Assembly (NCBI RefSeq): GCF_036588685.1
Contig: NC_086384.1
Coordinates: 52,851,445-52,915,444, forward strand
DNA: 64,000 nucleotides
Reading direction: 5' to 3'
From: Mytilus trossulus
Lineage: Eukaryota; Mollusca; Bivalvia; Mytilida; Mytilidae
The notes beneath the pieces were generated by a model. The model did not search any database, was not told the origin of the DNA, and was given only the letters and a program-made list of their open reading frames with translations. A program made the position numbers and the translations under genes. Every line of letters begins with the position of its first letter. Position 1 is the first letter of the stretch. This document shows, in pieces, positions 25,166 through 36,400 of the stretch.

Positions 25166-26013
25166 TGAGCATAACGTCACTGTTCACTGAACATTGAAAT
25201 GTAATAGTGTGAGTTCATTAACATCTTCTACAGAGACATACTCTTGTTACGGTTATAATTTCCATATTTGATATACTGGTACTGTGAATTTAGGAAAATT
25301 CAGAATGTTTTATATCTTTCGAAAATTGTGTCAGGATATGTTTCTCATTAATAAAGAATCAAATTCAAAATGCTGATAGCGTTATTGAATGCTGCATTTC
25401 TTCAACCTAGTAGCCAAATGTACCAGGTGGCGTTAAAGATTGGTGATGGGGAATGTGTCAAAGAGAGAAGAATCAGGCCAAACGGCAGAAAATAGCCGAA
25501 GGTCACCAATGGGTTTTCAACACGAGAAAAAATCTCTCCCAGAGGTGGACTTCAGCTGGCCCCTAACCAAAACGCGTCTCGTACGTGCTCAATGCAAATC
25601 GACTTTGCATGATTTGTACATTTATATAGAAAATATTGCAAATTTCACTGAAAAAAACATAAATAATTTTAACTAATATATATGGCTTATTTTTATGGTA
25701 TTCGCAGAAGTTAAAAAAAATCTTATATTAATATATAAGGCCTGTCTTACGAAGAAAATAATAGTAATTAATGTAAAAAAATAATATCATTAAAATGTAA
25801 ATGAATGTTTCTCCGAACTAGGTAGCTTATTTTTTTACTTTTTTGTCACTCAGTGTTCTCCGTGTTATTAATAATGTCATTTGCTAACATTTGATTTATA
25901 TTAATTTAATACGAAGTCGTTGAAATCGTGATAAATCTACGCATTATTATAGTTAAATTTGTAATAGTTGTGATTTGAAGATACATATATTATACAGAGT
26001 TTGATTACTTTAC

Positions 26014-26101
26014 CTGCTGATAAGGATAAAATGATGACAAAAACTACAATGGAATTCCAAACACTCGTTCCAGTGAACACCGCTGCCATTATCACCAACA
26101 T
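26014..26101 (-). CDS. Copy 2 exon 1: signal peptide
   Basis: Two in-frame ATGs occur, at 26101 and 26089. The downstream part, SIVVFVIILSLSA, is a hydrophobic signal core, followed by a GTAAAG donor in phase 1. The longer start is listed because it is first; the shorter (25 codons) is equally plausible. Confidence 0.75.
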
Positions 26102-26140
26102 ACAGATCTAATACAATTCAGATACATAGCCGTTCATATG

Positions 26141-26150
26141 ATTATATAAA
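26141..26150 (-). promoter_or_regulatory. Candidate TATA box of copy 2
   Basis: The minus strand reads TTTATATAAT about 40 bp upstream of the first ATG, a good TATA match at the expected distance for a short 5' UTR. Confidence 0.4.
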
Positions 26151-26159
26151 AGTACGGTT

Positions 26160-27039
26160 TTTCAAGGTTTTATTACCGCATTTTTATGAACTGCATCCTT
26201 CCATTGTTATTTTCCGATATAACTGTGGTATCTTGATGTGCTGAGATGAAACGTTTTGGAGAATTGTTTCAATATCTGTGTCAGCCTATTACCATAATAA
26301 CATAGAAGTCTTATGTTTGATGTCGGTTTCAGTCTTTTACCATAATTACATAAATGTCTTAGTTTTGTTTAATCAACGCTGCACACAATTTTTACATTTA
26401 TTATTTTACAGTATTTATTTGAACTTAAAGACTACAAGACTACATTGGTCTTTGTATAAGTGACATCTAAATTATTATCGCTTTCTTTGATATATCTTCT
26501 TGATGGTTTCATACATATTTAAGAATAATTCGATTCTATTGAAAAGAAAAATTACTGGCTTATTGAGCATTAGAAAAAAGTTAATTGATGAGTCTATCAG
26601 ACATAACCATTAAATCAAACGAAGTGAATAGTGTTTTACTGGTTTTTTGGTTTCTTTCTCATTAATTGCACAATGTCAACCAACTTATAAGACCCTAGGA
26701 CTTATTGTGTTTAGTTCTTGGCTTATTATGGGACCAAGAAAATCGTGCTTTTTATTATTATGTCTGATAGGCTTATTTAATTGATAAGATTTACTTTAAT
26801 TGCATTGTATAAAAAATTGTCAATTTTTGTAATAATTACAGTTTTTTCTTCAGGTAGGTCAGTGGCACGTCCTTAAACATCGATATGATAACCATGATAG
26901 CTTCTAACAACAAAGCGTCGTTTGACCATCAAATCTCTCAATCTGAATGGGAAAAACTAGGGATTGATAGAAAATAATGTTACTGAGGAATAGGATGGGA
27001 TGGTTGAGGGTGGGAGAAAGGTTTCAAACCATATCCGTT
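26160..27039. other. Intergenic between FAMeT copy 2 and the ASB-like gene
   Basis: About 0.9 kb between the copy 2 promoter and the ASB-like 3' end. No further feature seen. Confidence 0.5.
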
Positions 27040-27045
27040 TTTATT
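27040..27045 (-). terminator. Candidate polyadenylation signal of ASB-like gene
   Basis: AATAAA on the minus strand about 125 nt past the stop codon. Confidence 0.4.
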
Positions 27046-27167
27046 TATAAAGAACCTCGGAATAATTCAAGAACAATTAGTTAATGTGGTTCTTTTAAAC
27101 ATAATTTAATAGAACCATCATCCATGAGCATATCAGAATATCTTTATATCAGAGACTTGACAAATAG

Positions 27168-27488
27168 TTACTGTTCAAACATTATATAATTCTTTAACAT
27201 TTTTGGCAATGGAAGTTTACACACGGCAGTTCTAATAGAGCAACCATTGGTAGTTTGAATCAGTACATTTCTTATGCGTATTCTACATAGAGATCTTAAA
27301 GTCACAATTTCCTGCTGTCGATGATAAATATGATTATTAATTCCCTCCATATTTAAGTATTTTGCTTGATCGTTAGGCCGTGTAGTATTGTTGGAAATCC
27401 TATATCCAGCTTCTATAAAAATATCACACAAGACCAATATGTCCTCTGATGGTATATCATTAGTACCGACCATGCCTCTAAGACTACT
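27168..27488 (-). CDS. ASB-like exon 10 with SOCS box
   Basis: The acceptor TTTTTACAG is followed by SSLRGMVGTNDIPSED, a final ankyrin-like helix pair (LVLCDIFIEAGYRI), and the SOCS box LRSLCRIRIRNVL with KLPLPKMLKNYIMFEQ before the stop. The SOCS box sits at the extreme C-terminus, as in ASB proteins. Confidence 0.9.
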   Translation of the reverse strand, partial: SSLRGMVGTNDIPSEDILVLCDIFIEAGYRISNNTTRPNDQAKYLNMEGINNHIYHRQQEIVTLRSLCRIRIRNVLIQTTNGCSIRTAVCKLPLPKMLKNYIMFEQ

Positions 27489-30400
27489 CTGTAAAAATCA
27501 AATTTTCATTAATTTATAGACTTTGATTTATAAAATTATCTAATTGATCTCAACACCCTTATCATTTTATCAGTATTCCTGCTTTGGTGACTATACAAAT
27601 AAACACACACATGTTTATAAAATTGAGAAAGGACATGGGGAATGTGTAATCACTTTCTACTAGTTAGTTTACTTAAGCTGCAAAAAAGGGCAGCAAGAAT
27701 AATTTTAGACGAACATGATTACACAAAACCTTGTTCATTGAGTTAAAAAGAAAGATGATTATTTTCAGTTGCATTTGAAATCAATTTTTGCAGCATGGCC
27801 ATTAATTTTTTTTTTTGGTGCTCATGCAACATTTGCATTTCTAAAATCAGTAACTGCTATCCCCTTTTCTATCATGTCTATAGTTTGTGTGGTCTTCGAG
27901 AAAACAAATACGGAACACCACTAGGGTCTCATGGACAATGTATTACGAATAAGTGCGGACTTGTGAATACGTAAATAATAATACAATTGTGGCCGCTTTT
28001 GAATCGATGAATATCTAACATTTTCAACCTTTAAAATATTTCACTTCCGGCTTATTTTTTTTTTTGTTGCTCTTACGACTTTCTGTTGTTTTGTTGTTTT
28101 CCTTATAAGTGATGTGTTTCCCTAAGTTTTAGTTTGTAACCGAGATCTGTTTTCTCTCAATCCATGTATTACTTTCGAACAGCGTTATACTACTGTAGAC
28201 TTCATTTAGACCTCAGTTAATTGCTTTCGAATTGGTTGTACATCTTACATGTAATCTTAAGCTTTTTTTCTCATGCATAATTTTAATTTTCTTTAATTCC
28301 CAAGTTTTTGACATTTTTGCCATTTTCCAATCATTTGTTTTATTTTCAATTTACTGAAGTGTAATGGTTATTATACTAGCGATATTGGGGGTCTCATTGG
28401 GGGGTTCCTATCCCGGATTCCGCTTACTGTTTTGTCAGATTCCCGTATCTCGCTTACACTATATACGTAAACAATTCTCATTTTTTTGTCATTTCCCGGG
28501 TCCCACAATACCTCATTTCCCGTTTTCACGACACAATAATTTGACTTTCATCACGTGTCACGCTTACAAAATATCGGCAATCCCGCGTCACGCTTAGACC
28601 CCAATGAGACCCACGATATTCTCATCATAGTAGTAAACTGATTTACCAATTTTTACAACTTGTTGTTGACTCATACACGTTACAATAATTTGTTTACACT
28701 TAATTTCAATCCTGGTATCTTTGATCAGTGTATTTACATAGATATCCAAAGAGATGTTTTTCTATCGATCAAAAGGTAAAACCTTTATTTCAAGTGTGAA
28801 TCCATCTTCGCTAAACATGGTATAATGATTTTCATTGGTTGCAGTCGTAGCCTGCTGCATCCAATCAAAAACCATTTATAACATGATCATGTGTAAATAT
28901 AGAAAATATAGGTAAACAATTGCCACGTGCTGAATGTACAAAAACTCTTTACACCCCAAAAATACGATAATATTGGTACTTTTGTGAGAATTTAAATGAT
29001 TTTTAAGAAGTTCCTGTGTTTGTTTCTTGCACAAATGATGAAATGTCAAAGTATATGTTGTGTCCTTCTTCACCAAATTTATAGACACTAGACACTGAAG
29101 ATGGTTCAAGTGCTACCATTGGTCACGAATAATGTATTCGGAATGGGCGTGGCTTTAATCAACCGATAGATGACGCAACATTGGTATCACAAATGTTGGC
29201 TTAATATGCCAAAGGTGGAGAAGAGGGGAGTGGATCGTTACCCTAGCCCAGTAGTCAGAACTTTTTGTGATGACATGAATTGTCATTGATATGGTTATAT
29301 TTATAAATTAACTGTTTACATATTTTTGAATTTTTGAAATACTAAGGCTTTTTTAACTCAGGCATAGATAACCTTAGCTGTATTTGGCAAAACTTTTAGG
29401 AATTTTAGTCCTCAATGCCCTTCAACTTCGTACTTTATTTGGTCTATAAAACTTTTTTTGATTCGAGGGTCACTGATGAGTCTCTTGAAGACGAAACGCG
29501 CGTCTGGCGTATAGACTAAATTTAGTCCTGGTATCTATGATGAGTTTATTTGGCTAGCGAAGATAGTGTGAATCTAAACTCTCCCCCTTTTAATGTTCCT
29601 CGTACTTTAATTGGTACAGTGATACCTACCTTATTAACCTTTGCACCTTCATATATTAAATATTTAGCAAATTCGACATTGTGATTACACAAAACCTCAT
29701 ACAGTGGATCAAATTTTAGCTGAAAAAAAAACAAAGCTAAAAATATAATCCTAGTTGCCAAACTGTTAGTTAATTATATACAACATTTAAAACCAGTAGG
29801 CAATACTACTAGAGCTCCCATATTATTTATATCATCTACTATCTATACACATCATCAATGCAATTAACTTAATGTTTATGTAAAAGTTACATACTATCTA
29901 TACATTATAAATTCACAATTTACAAAACTCTGAATTATTCAAAACACTGTTGATTTTATACCAAGGCTCAGATAAACTTAGCTGTATTTGGCTTAACGTT
30001 TTGAAATTTTGGATCCCCAATGTTCTTCCACGTCGTACTTTATTTGACCTTCTTTACATTTTTGATTTTTTTTATCACTGGTGAGTCTTTTGTAGACAGA
30101 ACACTTGTTTTGTTTGCAAAGTTTTAAATGTGGGATCTACGTTGACATTGATGAGTTTAAATACAATCAACTAGAGATTAATGTATTGATTTCCCTTTAT
30201 CTTCAGATTGTTGCAAAAGAAATAATTAGAGGTCCCTGTGGTATTTACCTACTATGACATGATATATACATAGCACTTATGGAACAGCTAAATCTCCATG
30301 TATTATAAACTTTTATTTTTACATTGAAGCCATGGAAACAACTATTTGGTATTTCATTATACTTTTAAACAAAATCTAATTACTATATCATCAAGCAAAA

Positions 30401-33400
30401 GTAAGAACCTAATATATAGGAATATGTGAAATGAGTGCCATCCAAAAAGTAATTTGTAAAGTAAACCATTATATGTCAAGGTATGGCCTTCAACATGTTA
30501 TGATGAAGCCTTGGCTCACACCAAACAACAAGCTAAAAGGACCCCATAACTACAAGAGCAAAATATTCAAACGGGAAAACCAACGGTCTAATCTATATAC
30601 TTTTCTTATTTTTTTTAAATGCTTACAACCAAAGAAACAAATAGAAGTACCTGTATAACACCATTTCTTTAGAAAATTTGCTAAGAATTTATAAATATTA
30701 GACTTAAAAAATAATTAACCTTGACAATAAATTATTTTTTTAAACTTTAGCACTTACATAATTAGTACAGTTCAGACATGCCCCATGATCCACCAGTAAC
30801 TTGGCTACTTGTAAATCATCTAACTTAGCTGCGGCGCTAAGAGGTGCAGAAAGATCCTAAAAATAAAATTGAAAACGTCTCTGAAAATAATCCTCAAACA
30901 AATCTCCTTTTAGTTAAAGAATGAATATTTTTGAAAACATAAAACGTTGTAAAGATGAATTCTAATAGTCTTTACTGGGGCCTGAATCTCTTATCTGGCA
31001 AATACATATACCATATATACATATAATTAAATTCTAAATGCAACACATCTTCTGATTGGCTGACATTATTTTGTTATGAGCCCATAGACATAATTAAGTC
31101 ATGTGATCGTGACGTCATCAACGTTTTTGCATGGTTTTCTACGGTTTAAAATTGACTTTAGAATTAAATCATAATAAAAGGCTGAAATATTTTGTCTATC
31201 TATTCGAAATAACATTAAACAAATGTGGTGCATACTGTTAAATTAATCGCTACGCACGTTATTCAGTGTGCACCAAATTTTTTATGTTATTTCTTCATAG
31301 ACAGAAAACATATTACAGTCATTCCTCAGATAAATTTACATATCATATCAATGTTAAAATAAATTAAGACATATGAAACAAGTGAAACTGTGAGCTACTG
31401 CTCACTGATGATACCCCCGCCGCAAGTGGATAATATTAATAGTGTAAAAATATGCAAGTGTTCGGTAAACAGGAAGTTGTCAAGTGATCAATCTGAAAAC
31501 GCATCACACGGTATAGCTGACTTAGATAAACCCTGAAAAAAAAATTTCAGAAATCCATGTATTGTAGTTCCTGAGTTAAATGCGACGAAAATTTTCAACT
31601 TGGCTATCATGTGTAAAATCATACAAGTGTTCGGTAAACAGGAAGTTGTCAAGTGATCAATCTAAAAACGCATCACACGGTATAGCTGACTTAGATAAAC
31701 CCTGAAACTAAATTTCAGAAATTCTTGTATTGTAGTTCCTGAGAAAAATGCGACGAAAGTTTCATGGGACGGACTGACTGACGGACGGACTGACGGACGG
31801 ACAGACAGTGGTTAAACAGTATACCCCCCTTTTTCAAAGCGGGGGTATAATAAATTATAGTATTTACAGTAAGAAGAGTGCACAGGCTGGAATGTATCGC
31901 CTGCATAAAAGAGAGGGGCGAAAGATACCAAAGGGACAGTCAAACTCAAAAATCGAAAATAAACTGACATCACCATGGCTAAAAATGAAAAAGACAAACA
32001 GACAAACAATAGTTGTCTGCATAACTGATCATGATTGAATATACTTGAAAGTCTATTTGATAAAGGATTTGCTAAAAGAATAACATAAATTCAATTAACA
32101 ATTTCAACGATGTAAATGAAGTCAGAGGCAATCCACCAGATACACATTTGTAAAGGTTTTCCCTTCAAACATTCTATATACCAAATATAATTAGATTATA
32201 AGTACTCTTGGTTTCCGGTCAAATCAATCTTTATTAAGTTTTGTTTTAGCAGTTGCTCAACCATGAAAAAAATGGAGCCGAGGATAAAGGAAATAGAACA
32301 GACAAAAACTTCCATAGGGATCTGTAAATAAGGTATGAATTCACCATGTCTTCAACCTTCTGAAGTAATTGTATGGTAGGAAAGACTAATTCATAATAAA
32401 TTTGTAGGACTCTTAAGTGCGATGGGGACGCTAAAGTGTGTTGGTCTGTGCTAAAGTGCGATGCCTACATACGCTAAAGTGCGATAGTCCGCGAAAGTAT
32501 AGACGTAGGAAACGTGATGGATTATGACGTCAACAGTTGTTTATACAAACCATAAATGGACATTCTGGGAGATACATTTCTTTGATATATCTTCATTAAG
32601 AACTTAGAAATCATGCAGTTAGAAAACTAGAGTTCACGACTTTATTTATTTAAACCTAACCGTGCTTTGTCGGCTGAAGCAAATGTGTGTTTTTCTAAGT
32701 TGCTTGAAGGAGGACATGAATCTGAAGTTTGATATATGGATACAAAATAGTATACGCATACTTATCCTGTATCCTGCTTTTATTGGAAGTGAACGGATAC
32801 ATTTAAATTATTTTTACGTTAATTGGTGTTCAGTATATCTTGCTTTGCAGTCCCCGGCTAGCTCCACACTAGTGGATTTAATGGAAAAGAAACGTCTGTA
32901 AGTTAAAGCTACATTTTTTTAGGCTTAAATTATAGATTGTCAGCTAAATCAGTAGTTTGTACATTTTAGGAAAATATCACATGTATTTGTTCTCGCTACG
33001 AAAATGTAGAAAACTTGGACAACATCTCCTTTCTCTCGAATTTGAATTAAAGCTTATGCAATAACTGTTATACATTCCGAAAACTATGATGAACAAAGTT
33101 TATATTAGTTATTTACAATCACGACTATAGGCTAGGCCTGGGGGATTTGTTAATTCACATAGTTGTTATACAGTGTGAACGGTAAGCTACACCAATGATC
33201 CAAATATTTGAAACGTCCGAATTGTATTTTATGTGACACAAAACATATCATGATAAAACGACTAGATAGTATCTTACATACTTCAACGGTAAACAGCGAG
33301 TTTCTTCAAAATAATCCAAAGCATTAATTAAATTGTCTATAAGAATTAAAAACAAAAATTGAAAGAAACAATCAAAGCGAGTCATCATCGGCCAATAATA

Positions 33401-36400
33401 AATGATGATGTGAAACATACAAAAATTGAAATACCATACCCTTAACCATGTATTCTATACACAGAAGTGTTGGCAAGGATGATTTATAGCTAGATCATAC
33501 TTTAATTCACAAACTAAAAACTAAATACAGAGTCAATTAAGGTTTAAATATACTTTGACAATGCATTAATTCTCAGTATAAATACCTTATCTTGCAAATT
33601 TACATCAGCACCAGATCTAAGTAAAAGCTGTACCATATCTGTTTTACCACGATACAATGCTGCATGTAAACCTGTCGTTTTATCCTGGAATAATCAATCA
33701 TATTAATTTAAGAACCAAATAGGCCAAAACTATTGTTTGAGGTTATGAAGCACTTTGAGAATGCATTTTAAAGATATTTTTAAAAAATGGCGGAAAAGGG
33801 TTTTTTCCTCACATTTTCATTTATGTTTTTTTTTGTCTCAAACGAAAAGAAATGTACAAACTGCTAATATTTTTAATGTTTTTTTTTATATGTTATTGAA
33901 CTTTTATACGAGAAGAAAAATTAGCAGTTGATACTGGACAGGCACAGACAGAATGTGGTGGTCAGTAAACCTTAGTGTGAGTGTTCTAACATCCCCAACC
34001 TTATACAACGGTGCAATACCACAGTATAAAAGCTACAGTTGTGATTCAAAACCAATTGACTTTGTGAGAGACCTCTCTTTAAAATACCTCAGTCTGCATG
34101 TTAGTATCCATTCCTTGGTCGAGTAATAACTGCAAAGTCTCAAGGTTCCCATCAATGGCTCTATGTAGAAGACCTTCTCCCCACTAAAAAAAAGTTGTAG
34201 TCATGTGTGTGAAATTTTACTGATAATATCAAGATGATGAAGGGCAACAACAAAAAAATTGTTTCAAATGATTTGAATAAAATTTTTTTTGAGTGAAATC
34301 AATATCAACACTCATTTAATTCGACATTGCTTTAATTATTATATTGGTTTAATATCCGTTTGAATAAATAAAACATGTAAAAGATATCAGAACGTTTTTG
34401 TGGGGATGGTGTTTCTTCACTTATTTCAGTTGGTACATGACCATGAATTCTTACAAAAAGATATATTAATTTGAAAGCATTTAGTTTCTTTGATGAGTTT
34501 TGAACCGCGGTATACTACTGTTGCCTTTATATATGATAAGTCTTGCAATCTTTTCCTTTCGTCACAGGCGAGACAAAAATCAGTGAAGAAATTCACCTTA
34601 AAAATCATACCTTATTTTTTATATTCATATCACTGCCTTGTTCTAATAAGAATCTGGTCATATGTAGGTCCCCCTGGGCAGCAGTCCAATGTACTGATGT
34701 ACCATACTAGAATTGCATGTTTAATTCAATCAAATAAATTACTTTTAGTGTATATTAAGGTGGTACCCAACACTTCCACTAAAATAAATTTCGCTCGTTT
34801 AATTTTCATAAAATTTGGTAAAAATATTTACTTCGATCCTTTAACAAAAATATAAAAACTTTATAAACATTTTAACCAACCGTTTGGTCAGAAAAATTAC
34901 ACTGGTTATATAGCAGTTTGACAAACATCAATTTTGATCATTGAGAATATTCCTTTTACAACACAACGTAATTAATACGTTTAACTGACTTAACAGAGTT
35001 ATCTCCCTGTAGTGTTAGGTACCACCTTAATGGTACAAAAACATATTTACACTCAGTATTTACATACTTTTTCGAACAAATTACCAAAAAATATATATAA
35101 CACATAACTCATGAAACATTAAGACATCTGAGATAATCGTTATATCGTATCATTAAATCATTTAAATTGAACATAAGTTTTGTTAATTCTATCAACTTAA
35201 AAAATATACCCTATAAAATAATCTTTATTACTAATAAATACGAAAATTGAACTACAAAGTATGCTTAAATAAAATGCTTATTAACACTCCCCAAAATATT
35301 ATTATAACTACTGTATAGGATGTGATGTTATGAAACACGCCTACTTTTGAAATTCCGTAAATATAACTTCATATATCAGTATCCCTTAATTTATCTAGAA
35401 CGTAGCTAAAAACTGAATATATGTTTCAGAAATGTTTCTTTATGGTTAAGAAAAGCTACATGTTTTTACATGTATAATAGATTCCGATCGGATGTTCAAA
35501 GATGTGATTTTTATAATTATTTACAAGTACTACAAAAAAACAGAGTACATATATAAGTGTATCAAAACAATGCGGGAATTTCTCGCTACATTGAAGACCT
35601 GTTGGTGACCTTCTGCTGTTGTGTTTTTTTCTATGGTCGGGTTGTTGTCTCTTTGATACATTTCCCATTTCTATTCTCAATTTTATTGATACTTAAAACA
35701 GTGGATACCAATTATACCTTATCACAATAATTTACATCAGCACCAAGATCCAAACATTGCTTAACGTCGTCTATGTTTCCTTTTTCTGTGGCTTTCAGAA
35801 GTTTCTATGAGTCAGAATAAAATGGCTTAGTCTAAGATGATTTTACACAACAAGTTACTATATCAATATATAAAACACAAGAACGTTGATCAGAGTTCTT
35901 TGTTGAATACCTATAAATGTATCCTTTTTTTAATAATCTTTGTATAGTTGTCATTTAAACGTTAACCATATTTTTTTCGTAAAGATGTATTTCATAAAAT
36001 AAAAGGGTCAACAGGTCTGTGAATGAAAATATGAAATATCTGCACTTCAAAAGAAACAAGAATGTGTCCATAGTACATGGATTTCAAATTCCATTATATT
36101 TACAACGATGCGTAAATGAGGCATAAAAATGGGTTTTAAATTATTAAAGTAATTGAATTGTACGTGAAATGCATTATTGTGATTTAACTTCTTCATTATT
36201 TTACCACTTAAAAGGCTGAGGATACCAATGTTTACATTCGTTTACCAGGTTTCCGTCCAAGTATATTAATCCTTTAAATGTTTATGATTACGATGCATTT
36301 ACTCCTTTATCATGCTGAAGTTGCATGCGCTTCTTGTATCATTGTTTTGTGTCACTAACCATGATTTCCCTTATTTTTTATTTTTTATTAGTATTTGGAC

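Larger units (their letters stand above)
17940..26101 (-). pseudogene. FAMeT-domain plus PAN-like protein, copy 2, with 1-bp frameshift in exon 2
   Basis: Exons are 26014-26101, 22527-23017, 20296-20452 and 17940-18069, with the same phases and module order as copy 1. Exon 2 is 491 nt against 492 in copy 1. One base is missing near 22653-22660, between the ENGNI and LGTGSIVG segments. Reading on gives TAG at 22650-22652, so the protein stops after about 151 residues and loses the end of the FAMeT domain and all of the PAN-like part. No other stop or indel is visible; splice sites, cysteines and signal peptide are intact. The break is therefore recent, allelic, or a sequencing or assembly error. 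Without it the gene would encode a secreted protein like copy 1. The two copies differ widely in amino acids, so the duplication is old. Confidence 0.75.

Noticed and set aside
34490..34855. 121-codon plus-strand frame
   Set aside because: It runs antisense across ASB-like exon 5 and into a MITE; no motif of its own.
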